Shown: positions 42,997 through 52,732, numbered from the stretch's first letter. The stretch is DNA of 64,000 nt from Reichenbachiella sp. 5M10 (GCF_002742335.1 NZ_MDGR01000007.1:2794501-2858500); one strand, 5' to 3'. The notes: generated by a model not told the origin, from the letters alone. Numbers and translations: made by a program.

Positions 42997-43476
42997 CTAT
43001 TCGTAAGAATACTCCTCTACCACTTTCACTCCAGATTCAGAATATTCGATTCTCAAGTACTCAGAGGTCAAATAAAGCACTTCCATTTGATTGATATCCT
43101 GCAGACGCTCATTGGTCAAATCGATTACCCCCTCAAACTGCCCCTTGGCATCCTCCTCTAATTCGTAGTAGGCTTGATAAACCAAAGTAGGCTGCTCGGA
43201 ATTCTCACAATCAAAACTCTGACTCCACATCACCACGGAATCTGCCTTGGTTGCCTCTACAAAAACCAATGAATTGGAGTCGATACAATCTACCAGATCG
43301 ATGGTGCTACCGTTCTCTGATCGATAGACACGTTCCCACTCTTTGCTATTTTCTGCTGTGAGCAGGTGATTGACCTGCCCCACGCTGTATTTGGTCTCAA
43401 TATCTTGCGCACACGCGGCTAGCCCTCCCAGCAAAATCACCACCAGGGTGCGGTATATTCTTCTACTTTCTGACAT
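42997..43476 (-). CDS. lipoprotein of unknown function
   Basis: 159 residues from ATG 43476 (an in-frame ATG at 43491 is the alternative). Lipobox L-A-A-C after a short basic start. Mature region acidic, with paired cysteines (D-C-I-D and D-C-E-N) that may form a disulfide. Overlaps the end of the upstream 618-residue gene by 14 bp, so the three genes 45319-42447 form an operon. Confidence 0.68.
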   Translation of the reverse strand: MSESRRIYRTLVVILLGGLAACAQDIETKYSVGQVNHLLTAENSKEWERVYRSENGSTIDLVDCIDSNSLVFVEATKADSVVMWSQSFDCENSEQPTLVYQAYYELEEDAKGQFEGVIDLTNERLQDINQMEVLYLTSEYLRIEYSESGVKVVEEYSYE

Positions 43477-45319
43477 TCCCTGTCCTATCAATCACCAAAT
43501 AGGCCATTTCGCCATCGCCTACACTATCCATCTCATCGGCCGACACGAAATAGAAGATGGTCTCTTTGACCGTATCATTCATTTTCACGTCTACCGGCTT
43601 TCGCGGCACTTTGATTCTATTGGACCACTTCATTTCGCCAGATTCCTCGATCGAAATGGCCACCATGTTCTTACTACCCGATGGGTCTGCACTGTACAAA
43701 TATGCTGTCAAGCGTCCTTCTTGGGCCGGGACAAAATCACCAAACACCAACAAGTCTGCTTTGTCATAGCTCATCCCTTTGAGAACAAAATTCTCTTTCC
43801 ACTCAATCAATCGTCCGTTGTTGACTTTGGCAATGAAGCCTACGTCCACACTCCCTTTGAATTCCAACCCAATCACATAGGTATTGGACGAATCGTCCTT
43901 GAGCGTAGCGACCGAATAGTAATCACTCAAATATCGGGGAGCTTCCATATCGTCTGCTGTCGGCAGATACAACGAATCTGCTCCATCAGGGCTCACACCC
44001 CAATGACTCCTTGTGACAAATGTTTGATTTCTATCTTCCCACTTGCTACGCGCCGAAGAGACGAAAGATTCCATCTTTTGGCGCAGCTTGATCAAGCCAA
44101 AATCACCTCCATACTCTCCCTCTATCAATTCTGGATACTTCAGTTTCCCTTCTGTCACATAGGGTTCTACCAAAGTCTCTGCATTCATCTCGATGTGATC
44201 CAGTATACTCAACAAACTGTCTGATATCATCACTTGATAATCCACGTCCTCCTCATTCTCTATTCGGGCATTTTGGAGTGGAGTAGTGATGTACTGGTAT
44301 TGATTGGTTTTGATCTGGATATCAAACAGTTTGATCGGAATTGGATCCGGATCCAGTTCCCTCATTTGGCTGACAAGCCTTGGATTCGTCTGTTTGATGA
44401 GTGATGAAAAATCCATCGTATACAACCCCTTTAGGGACTCGTACTCTGCCTTTAATTCCTTGTCAAATTCGATCAATTCCGCCTTCATACTGAGCACTTC
44501 TCTTTTGATTTTAGAGTAATTTTCTTCAGCCCAAACACCATAATCCCAAGCCTGTACGTCATTGGCAAAAAAGTCTACTTCGCTCATGCCGTCTTGCCCA
44601 TAAGTGCGGATGACCTTGAACGTCAGCTCAGGACTGTAGCCCTTGGCCCCAGTCATGCTCACTGCCTGACGCACCCGTTCAAATCCATCACGAATATCCG
44701 TCGTACGAGCGATCATCTCATCCAACTGATCCAATTGATCCTGCCCTGTCCTCAAGTAGAACTCACTCACCGTAGGATATTGCTTCACAAAACCAGTATA
44801 GGTATTCATGCAAAAAGTATTATATGCATTGATTTTGAAGAGATTGCTATAGATATCACTGGCATAATCCACGATGTTTTTGGTCGACTCTATCTTCTTG
44901 TCCAAATCAAGCTGCACGTCGGATAGTTTGATCCCAAATTCTCCCGTACGCAAATCTCTACGGTAGTACGCTTGGTAATAATCGTCGTTCTTCTTGAGCT
45001 CCTTCTCATCGATGAGGTCCTTGGATTTCATCAAAAAATACAACGCTGAATCAGCCGCCTTGAGTATCGCAGTGGAGTCTTCGATTAAGTGATAGTTGCT
45101 CACTTGACGATCATAAAACAAGGCCATCTGCAGATTCGCATTGGCTTCATCAGCATTTTTCTCATCTGATAGAAACTCCCTAGTCATCGGAATCGCGGTA
45201 TCATAGTCCCCCGCTTCGATGAGTTCAAAGATGTTCTTGTACTTCAGTTTTTGAGCCTGCACTTGCGTGCTCGCCATCCCGCATAGGGCAATCAATAGGA
45301 ACTTGATATAATTTGACAT
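43463..45319 (-). CDS. large periplasmic protein with TPR-like N-terminus
   Basis: 618 residues with a signal peptide (ends T-Q-V-Q-A-Q). About residues 28-120 form helix pairs of TPR type (Y-D-T-A-I-P-M-T-R-E-F-L), the middle is helical, and the last 200 residues look like repeated beta strands (L-Y-L-P-T-A-D-D-M to the end), possibly a propeller. I do not recognise the family. First gene of a three-gene unit with two small lipoproteins, suggesting an envelope-associated complex. Confidence 0.7.
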   Translation of the reverse strand: MSNYIKFLLIALCGMASTQVQAQKLKYKNIFELIEAGDYDTAIPMTREFLSDEKNADEANANLQMALFYDRQVSNYHLIEDSTAILKAADSALYFLMKSKDLIDEKELKKNDDYYQAYYRRDLRTGEFGIKLSDVQLDLDKKIESTKNIVDYASDIYSNLFKINAYNTFCMNTYTGFVKQYPTVSEFYLRTGQDQLDQLDEMIARTTDIRDGFERVRQAVSMTGAKGYSPELTFKVIRTYGQDGMSEVDFFANDVQAWDYGVWAEENYSKIKREVLSMKAELIEFDKELKAEYESLKGLYTMDFSSLIKQTNPRLVSQMRELDPDPIPIKLFDIQIKTNQYQYITTPLQNARIENEEDVDYQVMISDSLLSILDHIEMNAETLVEPYVTEGKLKYPELIEGEYGGDFGLIKLRQKMESFVSSARSKWEDRNQTFVTRSHWGVSPDGADSLYLPTADDMEAPRYLSDYYSVATLKDDSSNTYVIGLEFKGSVDVGFIAKVNNGRLIEWKENFVLKGMSYDKADLLVFGDFVPAQEGRLTAYLYSADPSGSKNMVAISIEESGEMKWSNRIKVPRKPVDVKMNDTVKETIFYFVSADEMDSVGDGEMAYLVIDRTGNVRK

Positions 45320-45345
45320 ACTTGAGCTAGGTTTTCTATTTATAC

Positions 45346-45374
45346 ACTAAATCTACCTGTATGGTAGATTTAGT
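45346..45374 (-). terminator. hairpin between tex and the 618-residue gene
   Basis: ACTAAATCTACC (45346-45357) and GGTAGATTTAGT (45363-45374) form a perfect 12-bp stem with a 5-nt loop. There is no T-run, so it may be a factor-binding palindrome for the promoter of the downstream gene instead of a terminator. Confidence 0.45.
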
Positions 45375-45442
45375 CTCTTTCTTAAAACTTGAAATTATGG
45401 ATTTTCGAAGGAAAAACCATAGAATACCCAATGAACGAGCTA

Positions 45443-47686
45443 CTATCCATTAAATTTCCCTTTGAGCATAGCTAATTTGGCCTGTAAATCACCTTCCGGC
45501 TCTACTGCCTTGGATTGCTTGCGCTCGTTGCGCTTGGCTGGAGCCTTGCCAAACGGGTCTGACTTCAACGAAAGTGAGATCCTCTTCTGTGCGGCATTGA
45601 TCTCCGTCACGGTCACCATTACTTGTTGTTGTAGCTTGATTACTTTGGAAGGATCGCTGACAAAATTGTCCGACAAATGACTCACGTGTACCAACCCATC
45701 TTGGTGTACTCCCACATCTACGAATGCACCAAATTTGGTAATATTGGTCACAATACCAGGCAGTTTCATCCCAATTTTTAAATCACTGATTTCATTGACC
45801 CCTTCTTGGAAGGCGAACACTTCATACTCCTCTCGAGGGTCACGCCCTGGCTTGTCGAGTTCTTTCATGATATCCTCCAGTGTAGGCAACCCCACTTCTT
45901 CGGTCACATAATTTTTGGGGTTGATTTTGGCTCTGAGTCCAGCGTCTGAGACGAGGCTCTCTACAGAACTATTGAGATCAGCAGCCATACGCTCCACGAG
46001 CGGGTAGCGCTCTGGGTGCACAGCACTGCGATCGAGTACATTGACGCCATTGCGAATACGCAAAAAACCAGCAGCCTGCTCAAAAGCCTTGTCTCCCATT
46101 CTAGCCACCTTCTTCAGTTCGTTTCGACTCTGAAACGGTCCATTGGCTTCACGATGTTTGATTATATTTTCTGCCAACTGCGGTCCCAGCCCCGAAACAT
46201 AAGTCAACAGCTGCTTGCTTGCAGTGTTGATTTCGACACCCACACCATTGACACAACTCCCGACCACATCGTCGAGCGATCCCTTGAGTGCAGATTGATC
46301 CACGTCATGCTGGTATTGCCCCACACCGATGGATTTTGCATCAATCTTGACGAGCTCAGCCAGTGGATCCATCATACGCCGACCGATGGATACTGCACCC
46401 CGTACAGTGACATCCTGATCTGGAAATTCATCTCTTGCCACTTCAGAAGCAGAATATATCGACGCACCGCTTTCGTTGACCATCGCGATGATGATGTTTG
46501 GGCTCAAACCAAGCCCTCTGACGAAACTCTCTGTTTCGCGACTTGCCGTGCCGTTTCCAATCGCAATCGCTTCGATGTTATGTTCTTCCACCATCATTTT
46601 GATCACTGCACTGGATTCCCTCACTCGGTTTTGCGGTTGATTGGGATAGATCGCTTCAAACTGCAACAGCTTACCTTGTCTATCTAAGCACACCACCTTG
46701 CACCCCGTACGAAAACCTGGATCCAGTGCCAATACATTTTTTTGACCCAAAGCAGGAGCTAAGAGAAGCTGACGCAGGTTGTCAGAAAATACAGCTATCG
46801 CTTCTTCATCTGCCTTCTTCTTGGATTCGACACGAGACTCGGTCTCCATCGATGGCTTCAAAAGACGCTTGTAGGCATCCTTGATCGCTATACCCACTTG
46901 CTCCGAACAGGCATTTTGCCCCGTCAGTACTTTGTCTTCGATGGCCTTCATCGCCAAGCCCTCTTCAGGACAGATGTCCAAAGACAATATCATCTCCTTC
47001 TCTCCACGTCTCATAGCAAGCAATCGGTGCGAAGGGATCTTCTTCAACGGTTCGTCCCACTCAAAGTAATCCTTGTATTTCTGCCCTTCCGTTTCTTTGC
47101 CCTTCATGACAGTGGATTTGACGATACCTTGCTCCAAAAACAGCTTACGCAACGAAGCTCTCACTTCACTGTTTTCGTTGGTCCACTCAGCGATGATATC
47201 ACGAGCACCTTGTAGAGCCGCCTCTATGTCTTTGACGTCTTTCTCTTCGTCAATATACTGTGCTGCGATTGCTTCTGGGTCTTCCATCCCTTGCTTGAAG
47301 AGCACCTGCGCCAGTGGTTCCAATCCCTTGTCTCTTGCGATGGTCGCCTTGGTTTTTCGCTTGGGCTTATAGGGCAGATAGATGTCTTCCAACACTGCCA
47401 AAGTATCTGCTCCCTCTATTTTTTTCTTCAATTCGGGGGTCAACTTCCCTTGTTCATCGATTGACTTTAGGATAGCTTCACGACGTTTGTCCAAATCACG
47501 GAGCTTCTGTATCCGCTCTTTGACCGCACCAACCTGCACTTCGTCCATACTGCCAGTCATTTCCTTTCGATATCGAGAGATAAAAGGCACCGTAGCTCCT
47601 TCGTCGAGCAAAGCAACCACAGCTGCTATTTTGGAAGGTGTTAGGTTTAATTCCGAAGCGATTATCGCGGTATGTTGTTGACTCAT
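45443..47686 (-). CDS. tex: Tex-family RNA-binding transcription accessory protein
   Basis: 747 residues, normal for Tex. Order of domains: N-terminal HTH-like helices, YqgF/RNase-H-like domain (about 320-450, ALDPGFRTGCKV), a helix-hairpin-helix pair (about 490-560) and a C-terminal S1 domain (about 645-715, with G-A-F-V-D-V-G-V-H-Q-D-G-L-V-H-V-S). Binds nucleic acid and affects transcription or RNA turnover in other bacteria. The C-terminal tail is basic. Confidence 0.95.
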   Translation of the reverse strand: MSQQHTAIIASELNLTPSKIAAVVALLDEGATVPFISRYRKEMTGSMDEVQVGAVKERIQKLRDLDKRREAILKSIDEQGKLTPELKKKIEGADTLAVLEDIYLPYKPKRKTKATIARDKGLEPLAQVLFKQGMEDPEAIAAQYIDEEKDVKDIEAALQGARDIIAEWTNENSEVRASLRKLFLEQGIVKSTVMKGKETEGQKYKDYFEWDEPLKKIPSHRLLAMRRGEKEMILSLDICPEEGLAMKAIEDKVLTGQNACSEQVGIAIKDAYKRLLKPSMETESRVESKKKADEEAIAVFSDNLRQLLLAPALGQKNVLALDPGFRTGCKVVCLDRQGKLLQFEAIYPNQPQNRVRESSAVIKMMVEEHNIEAIAIGNGTASRETESFVRGLGLSPNIIIAMVNESGASIYSASEVARDEFPDQDVTVRGAVSIGRRMMDPLAELVKIDAKSIGVGQYQHDVDQSALKGSLDDVVGSCVNGVGVEINTASKQLLTYVSGLGPQLAENIIKHREANGPFQSRNELKKVARMGDKAFEQAAGFLRIRNGVNVLDRSAVHPERYPLVERMAADLNSSVESLVSDAGLRAKINPKNYVTEEVGLPTLEDIMKELDKPGRDPREEYEVFAFQEGVNEISDLKIGMKLPGIVTNITKFGAFVDVGVHQDGLVHVSHLSDNFVSDPSKVIKLQQQVMVTVTEINAAQKRISLSLKSDPFGKAPAKRNERKQSKAVEPEGDLQAKLAMLKGKFNG

Positions 47687-47819
47687 GTATCTAGATTAAT
47701 ATTTTCTTCAATTTTTTATTTTGGGGGAGCCAAAAGTAAGTCCTTCGAGGAATTATTTTGCGTTTGAAATTGTATTAATTCTGAACTATTTATCCACAGG
47801 GGCTAAAGACTACAATGCC

Positions 47820-48404
47820 ATGAAAATCAAAAAGGAAATAAAGGAATGGGTGCTCATTGTGGCACTGTTTGGAGGACTGTATGTCAGTGGGTACTACAAG
47901 GATGTCGCAAGTTTTCTGCAACGCATCATCATCGAGACAAGGCTACTCCAACCTTCGACCAATGCCTCAGGGTTCGAGCAAGCAGACTACAACATGCACC
48001 TGCTCGACGAAACAGGTCAAAGCGTAGATTTCAATACGTTTCGTCAGAAAACAGTCTTTCTCAATTTTTGGGCCACCTGGTGTCCTCCATGCATGGCCGA
48101 GATGCCGGACATCCAAGCCCTATACAATGAAGTACACTCCAAGGACGTACATTTTGTGATGATTAGTCTCGATGAGGATTTTGCAAAAGCCATTGCGCTA
48201 AAAGAAAAAAAAGGCTACACCTTCCCTATCTATCAACTGCAATCCCATAGACCTCAGGTACTCCAAAGCCAGTCCATACCTACGACATACGTACTCTCTC
48301 CTCAGGGACGAATCATCGCTCGACGAGAAGGGATGGCCAAGTACAACACGGCATCTTTCAGAAATCTATTGATCAAGGCAGCCCAAACTGGCAAGAATCT
48401 CTGA
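47820..48404 (+). CDS. membrane-anchored TlpA-like thioredoxin
   Basis: 194 residues from ATG 47820. One membrane helix at about 9-26, then a periplasmic thioredoxin fold with C88-P-P-C91 (F-W-A-T-W-C-P-P-C-M-A-E-M-P) and the cis-proline region S-I-P-T-T-Y. This is the TlpA/ResA-type disulfide reductase form used in cytochrome c maturation or repair of envelope thiols. Confidence 0.88.
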   Translation: MKIKKEIKEWVLIVALFGGLYVSGYYKDVASFLQRIIIETRLLQPSTNASGFEQADYNMHLLDETGQSVDFNTFRQKTVFLNFWATWCPPCMAEMPDIQALYNEVHSKDVHFVMISLDEDFAKAIALKEKKGYTFPIYQLQSHRPQVLQSQSIPTTYVLSPQGRIIARREGMAKYNTASFRNLLIKAAQTGKNL

Positions 48405-48423
48405 TTCCTCTTATATTGAGGCC

Positions 48424-48780
48424 ATGATCGATACGTTGATACCTGCACTATCTGCACTTATAGGCACAGCCATGGGTGGAATGATGACTTACCTCATCCA
48501 AAAAAAGCAGTTTGAGCACGAACTCAAAAAACTGCGTATGGAAAACAAAACGGAATTTATGGCCGAAGAAACCGTCAAACATTTCCTCAACCACAAGACC
48601 TATACAGATCGATCATTTGAGGTCATCCAAAAGCACCTAGGTGGATTTGAAGAAGATGAACTTCGCAAAATACTGGTCAGAGCTGGAGCGATTCGTGAAT
48701 TTAGAAAGGATGGATCCGAATGGTGGAGATTGCTCTCGCGTATGGATGAATTCATCCAAAACAAACAACAAAAACCTTAA
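48424..48780 (+). CDS. small membrane-anchored helical protein
   Basis: 118 residues: a hydrophobic helix at 5-24, a charged coiled coil (K-K-Q-F-E-H-E-L-K-K-L-R), then a helical domain with E-V-I-Q-K-H-L-G-G-F and W-W-R-L-L-S-R that could be winged-helix-like. 19 bp after the TlpA gene and likely cotranscribed. Not recognised. Confidence 0.65.
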   Translation: MIDTLIPALSALIGTAMGGMMTYLIQKKQFEHELKKLRMENKTEFMAEETVKHFLNHKTYTDRSFEVIQKHLGGFEEDELRKILVRAGAIREFRKDGSEWWRLLSRMDEFIQNKQQKP

Positions 48781-48782
48781 AA

Positions 48783-49388
48783 TTAGTTTCGACGAATTTG
48801 GATGGTTTTCTGTTCGTGTGCAGTCTGTACTTTGAGAAAATAAATACCCGTCTGCGCTCGCTTCAACTCAGCAGAGACTATCATCTCTACTTCCATATTG
48901 CTATGGGAGTTTCCAGAGAGTATGGTTTTGCCTCGTACATCTAGCAGCTGATAGTGCTGGATTAGATCCCCTGCGATTCGTATGCTACCATTGGTGGGAT
49001 TAGGATAGACGACCACTTCATTGGCTACTCCTCGATGGACAGTCAACACTTCGCTATATGCCACACCTTCTTCGGAGATCAACTTGAGACGATAATCACA
49101 ATCCGTATCCAATTCATCGACTTTGAAGCTATAGGGATTCCAAGAGTGGTTTGCACCCAATGTAGTCAAAGCCACAAACTCATGATCCAGTTCAGACTTG
49201 ATTTCTACTACGAATTGATGAATGCTCGAATTGGCTACCACATCCCAAGTCAAATGCATCTGTTGATTCTTGACCTCTTTTTGAAAGTGAAGAAGCTCAC
49301 TACTCAACGGGTGTACTTGTGCATAGGACAGGTGATTCACCACCATCGCTGCACAAAGCACTAAAAGCCAATGACCTATGTATTTCAT
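48783..49388 (-). CDS. secreted protein with type A T9SS sorting domain
   Basis: 201 residues from ATG 49388. Signal peptide, a fibronectin-like beta domain (about 40-120) and a C-terminal sorting domain: V-V-V-Y-P-N-P-T-N-G-S-I, then L-L-D-V-R-G-K, G-I-Y-F-L-K-V and the terminal K-T-I-Q-I-R-R-N. Such tails direct secretion by the type IX system, in keeping with porX in this window. The body is small, so it may be a minor surface or adhesion protein. Confidence 0.85.
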   Translation of the reverse strand: MKYIGHWLLVLCAAMVVNHLSYAQVHPLSSELLHFQKEVKNQQMHLTWDVVANSSIHQFVVEIKSELDHEFVALTTLGANHSWNPYSFKVDELDTDCDYRLKLISEEGVAYSEVLTVHRGVANEVVVYPNPTNGSIRIAGDLIQHYQLLDVRGKTILSGNSHSNMEVEMIVSAELKRAQTGIYFLKVQTAHEQKTIQIRRN

Positions 49389-49394
49389 TATCAT

Positions 49395-49880
49395 CCTCTG
49401 GTATACTCTATTTTATATAGGTAGGTTGTATCAACTAGGTCGATGACAAAGATATTTGATCCCCTTGAGCAGGAGCATAGTACTATTGCGTAATCTTTCA
49501 AATAAGAAAATTCGTTACGACATAGTACCTTTCACTCATATCCGATATGGATCTAATACTTGACCAAATCCAATGTCGTCGAGCCTAGATGAGTAGTCAA
49601 ACTTCCAAAGCAAGCTCCTATATTATAATTCCGTGTATATGGCTACACATCCGTATGCGCATCACTTTCATTAGCTATATAAACCATCGGCGGTGGGATA
49701 TATTGTCATCACACGAAGAGAACTAAACAGAAAGGAATGCGAAACAAGTTTTTCATTCTATCGGTTGTAAACCAGTTAGCTTCATATGAGGTCATACATT
49801 GAGTTGTCACAAATATATTTTACCCTTTTCCTATATGGAAATAGGGCTTTCTTGTAAAAGAAAAATAAGAAAAAACAGCA
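49395..49880. other. long intergenic region before the TetR gene
   Basis: About 490 bp. No reading frame, RNA gene or repeat is recognised up to the operator at 49881. Confidence 0.5.
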
Positions 49881-49898
49881 ATATACCAATCGGTATAT
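49881..49898. promoter_or_regulatory. TetR-type operator 1
   Basis: ATATACC-AATC-GGTATAT, perfect 7-bp arms, 26 bp before the regulator ATG. Nearly the same palindrome occurs before the hydrolase gene. Confidence 0.7.
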
Positions 49899-49923
49899 TT
49901 TGAATATTAACTACTATTGTGGC

Positions 49924-50523
49924 ATGGTCACTACCAAAGCCGCTAAAACAGCGGAGTACATCATCGAAACCGTAGCTCCATATTTCAACAAGCACGGATA
50001 TACGGGCACGAGCCTGTCCGATATCACCAAAGCCACAGGACTAACCAAAGGAGCAATCTACGGCAACTTTGCTAGCAAAGAAGATTTGGCCGTACAAGCC
50101 TTCAATTTCACGGTCAAATCCCGCCTTTGGCCTGTAATAGAGGCTATCAATCAAGAAAACACTGGCTTGAACAAGCTACACGCACTGACGAGTTTCTATC
50201 GCAACTACTACGACCATGTCTCAGAATATGGCGGGTGCCCGGTCCTCAATGTCGGTGTGGATTCGATGAACCATAACAGTGTGCTCTACCAACGTGTCGT
50301 GTCGGTCATAGGCAAAATGACTCAAGGAATCGCAGATGTCATTCTCCAGGCGCAAAATGAAGGCAGTATCAAAGCCTCCATCGACGCGACTACCTATGCC
50401 AACCGTATCTATGCCCAAATCCAAGGCAGCATATTTCTGTCCATCATCACCCAATCCAATCAAAACATGGTAGACATGATGAATCATATCGATCAAATGA
50501 TCGCCATAGAAATGAAAGTATAA
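49924..50523 (+). CDS. TetR/AcrR-family transcriptional regulator
   Basis: 199 residues from ATG 49924. The N-terminal helix-turn-helix is S-L-S-D-I-T-K-A-T-G-L-T-K-G-A-I-Y-G-N-F; the C-terminal part is a ligand-binding helical bundle with a Cys near residue 100 (Y-G-G-C-P-V). Matching operators lie before its own gene and before the next gene, which implies self-repression and control of the hydrolase. Ligand unknown. Confidence 0.88.
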   Translation: MVTTKAAKTAEYIIETVAPYFNKHGYTGTSLSDITKATGLTKGAIYGNFASKEDLAVQAFNFTVKSRLWPVIEAINQENTGLNKLHALTSFYRNYYDHVSEYGGCPVLNVGVDSMNHNSVLYQRVVSVIGKMTQGIADVILQAQNEGSIKASIDATTYANRIYAQIQGSIFLSIITQSNQNMVDMMNHIDQMIAIEMKV

Positions 50524-50540
50524 AAAAATTTAAACAGCAT

Positions 50541-50556
50541 TATACCGATCGGTATA
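50541..50556. promoter_or_regulatory. TetR-type operator 2
   Basis: TATACCGATCGGTATA is a perfect 16-bp palindrome with the same half-site (TATACC) as operator 1. It lies 13 bp before the hydrolase ATG. Confidence 0.75.
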
Positions 50557-50569
50557 TTTTAACATTGCC

Positions 50570-51442
50570 ATGAAAAAATTCATCAAACCCTACTTCCAAG
50601 TCTTGTCCACCCTCTCCCCCTCTCTTGCGGGAAAACAAGCTTTTCGGTTGTTTCAAATTCCTATCAATAAAAAAATTCGTCCAAAAGAGCTACCCTTCTT
50701 TGACCAAGCGAACAGCTTCATCGTGCCCTGGTATCACGAAGACATACGGTGCTACAGTCTAGGGCCTATCGATGGACCTCTGGTCTTGATGGTTCATGGT
50801 TGGGAATCCAACGCCGCTAGCCTATCTGGTATCGCAACCCCACTTGCTGAAGCAGGGTACCATACAGTACTACTCAATCTCCCTGCTCATGGCTACTCCA
50901 AACTCAAGCGTACCAACCTAAAGATGTGTAGCGAAGCACTACGGGAGGTTATTGAATTCTTGCAACCCACAGCTCCATTTTCTGTCGTAGCACATTCCTT
51001 TGGTTCGGCAGTCACGACCTATGCACTGTCCAAAACCCGTCACACTGTGGATCAACTGATTTTTCTCACGACTCCCGACAGAATCACTGATGTATTCCAA
51101 GAATTCGCAAATTTCATCGGGTTGAGCCCTCGGGCCTATGAGCAATTGCTCACCATCACCGAAAACCTCATCCAGGAGCCCATCGATCGGGTCAATGTCT
51201 CCACCCTAGGCAGTCTGATACAGCACGACGGTTTGCTCATCATACACGACCAATCTGACAGGATCATTCACATAGACAAAGCCCGATCGGTTCACGATGC
51301 TTGGGACAATGCTACACTAGAGATCATACAAAATACTGGACATTACAAGATGCTCTGGAATGAGGACGTCATTCGGACCATAGTGAACAAACTGCAACCT
51401 CTGAAAGCACAACCATCTCCGACACAGGGCATTGACGCCTAG
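50570..51442 (+). CDS. alpha/beta hydrolase under TetR control
   Basis: 290 residues. Oxyanion motif M-V-H-G-W-E, nucleophile S143 in V-A-H-S-F-G-S-A, acid likely in I-I-H-D-Q-S-D-R and His in N-T-G-H-Y-K-M. It resembles serine esterases and lipases of the cytoplasm; no signal peptide. Preceded by operator 2, so probably induced by a compound sensed by the adjacent regulator, perhaps an ester or a lipid. Confidence 0.85.
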   Translation: MKKFIKPYFQVLSTLSPSLAGKQAFRLFQIPINKKIRPKELPFFDQANSFIVPWYHEDIRCYSLGPIDGPLVLMVHGWESNAASLSGIATPLAEAGYHTVLLNLPAHGYSKLKRTNLKMCSEALREVIEFLQPTAPFSVVAHSFGSAVTTYALSKTRHTVDQLIFLTTPDRITDVFQEFANFIGLSPRAYEQLLTITENLIQEPIDRVNVSTLGSLIQHDGLLIIHDQSDRIIHIDKARSVHDAWDNATLEIIQNTGHYKMLWNEDVIRTIVNKLQPLKAQPSPTQGIDA

Positions 51443-51549
51443 ACGACATAGTTAGCCGAATCATCGAGATTGCAAGCCAATCTTGGTCTGGATTTCATTT
51501 TTGACACGGTTTTTGGATTGTGGCACAGCACACCGCTAAAAGAAACAAC

Positions 51550-51993
51550 ATGAAAAAATTAGGATTAATTGCCCTCAGTCTATTGACAACTGCCACTATC
51601 TATGCACAAGAGATAACCTCCTACGACGCATATCAGATCAAAAACAATGTCTACATAGAAATCCTTGACATCAAGCGAGTGGAAAAATATGGATGGGACA
51701 ATCTCGAAATCGAATACACTCTCAACAATGCGTCGGAGTATGATTTGCAAAAGGTAGACTTCTTGATCCATCTACTCGACAAAAATCAAGAGGAAATCGG
51801 CACGATGGAACTGTACACCTTTGATGTGCCAAAAAAAAGCAACAAAACATACAAAAACATCGAAGTGCTCTCACCCTTCGTAAATGAGAAATTCGACCAC
51901 TACATCGTGGAGACAAAAAAATTAGACGTAATCACCGACCCCAAGGCGTCTGTTGTATCCATATCCTCTACTCAAGATATATCGCTCAAATAG
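51550..51993 (+). CDS. small secreted protein
   Basis: 147 residues from ATG 51550; the 10 codons before it in frame lack homology and would spoil the signal peptide (ends T-I-Y-A-Q). The mature part is a beta-sandwich-like domain (Y-T-L-N-N-A-S-E-Y-D-L-Q-K-V) similar in pattern to domains of uncharacterised exported proteins. Single-gene unit with a terminator. Confidence 0.68.
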   Translation: MKKLGLIALSLLTTATIYAQEITSYDAYQIKNNVYIEILDIKRVEKYGWDNLEIEYTLNNASEYDLQKVDFLIHLLDKNQEEIGTMELYTFDVPKKSNKTYKNIEVLSPFVNEKFDHYIVETKKLDVITDPKASVVSISSTQDISLK

Positions 51994-52004
51994 TCCAACT
52001 ATAG

Positions 52005-52035
52005 ATTCGGCTGACCTTAAACCAGTCAGCCGAAT
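52005..52035. terminator. bidirectional terminator
   Basis: ATTCGGCTGAC (52005-52015) pairs perfectly with GTCAGCCGAAT (52025-52035), loop 9 nt, between convergent genes. Confidence 0.65.
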
Positions 52036-52039
52036 TGCT

Positions 52040-52258
52040 TTATTTTCTTACTATGAGTTTCCACACCCCTATGACAGCTGACACAGCCCCTACAAACAAC
52101 ATGGCGTAGTACCAATTGGAACTGAGCGTATAGGATCCTCCGATCTCGTTGCGAACAATAGTACCTAGACTAGCATTGGGAGAATGAGTCATGGCCCAAT
52201 AAATAAAAAATGCACCTATCACTATGTACAACAAAGCCAACTTCATGTAGTTTTTCAT
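52040..52258 (-). CDS. small two-helix membrane protein
   Basis: 72 residues, membrane segments at about 5-23 and 47-66. Hydrophobic helices fill most of it; no family recognised. Confidence 0.6.
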   Translation of the reverse strand: MKNYMKLALLYIVIGAFFIYWAMTHSPNASLGTIVRNEIGGSYTLSSNWYYAMLFVGAVSAVIGVWKLIVRK

Positions 52259-52300
52259 AATCGTGTTTTTTTGAGAAGATAAGAAAAGTATATAAAAAGA

Positions 52301-52330
52301 AAAACCCTGATCACCAATGATCAGGGTTTT
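52301..52330 (-). terminator. trxA terminator
   Basis: AAAACCCTGATCA (52301-52313) pairs with TGATCAGGGTTTT (52318-52330), 13 bp, loop CCAA. On the minus strand it is followed by TTTCTTTTT-like sequence. Confidence 0.8.
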
Positions 52331-52354
52331 CTATGTTTTTGAGTATCAAGAGGC

Positions 52355-52678
52355 TTATAGCTGCGCGTCTATCTTACCCGCCAATACCCCTTTGGGTACT
52401 GCACCTACTTGCTTGTCTACTACTTCCCCGTTTTTGAATACAAGCAAAGTAGGGATGCTTCTCACACCAAACTTAGCCGATACTTCAGGATTAGCATCTA
52501 CATCTACTTTCCCTACTACAGCTTTTCCTTCATAGTCACCAGCCAATTCTTCCACTACTGGACCGATCATTTTACATGGCCCACACCATTCTGCCCAAAA
52601 ATCTACTAATATTGGCTGATCTGATTGCAGTACTTCGTCAAAGTTGCTGTCAGTAATTTCAATTGCTTTGTTACCCAT
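52355..52678 (-). CDS. trxA: thioredoxin
   Basis: Cytoplasmic disulfide reductase, 107 residues. Active site W-C32-G-P-C35-K within F-W-A-E-W-C-G-P-C-K, cis-proline in S-I-P-T-L-L. Normal length. A TATATTTG box upstream and a terminator downstream make it a single-gene unit. Confidence 0.96.
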   Translation of the reverse strand: MGNKAIEITDSNFDEVLQSDQPILVDFWAEWCGPCKMIGPVVEELAGDYEGKAVVGKVDVDANPEVSAKFGVRSIPTLLVFKNGEVVDKQVGAVPKGVLAGKIDAQL

Positions 52679-52724
52679 GATTATAAAATTTAATATTTAA
52701 TGCTTTTATTATGCCTTCAAAACG

Positions 52725-52732
52725 CAAATATA
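52725..52732 (-). promoter_or_regulatory. trxA promoter, -7 element
   Basis: Minus strand TATATTTG, exact match to TAnnTTTG, 47 bp before the ATG. No -33 box is seen. Confidence 0.5.
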
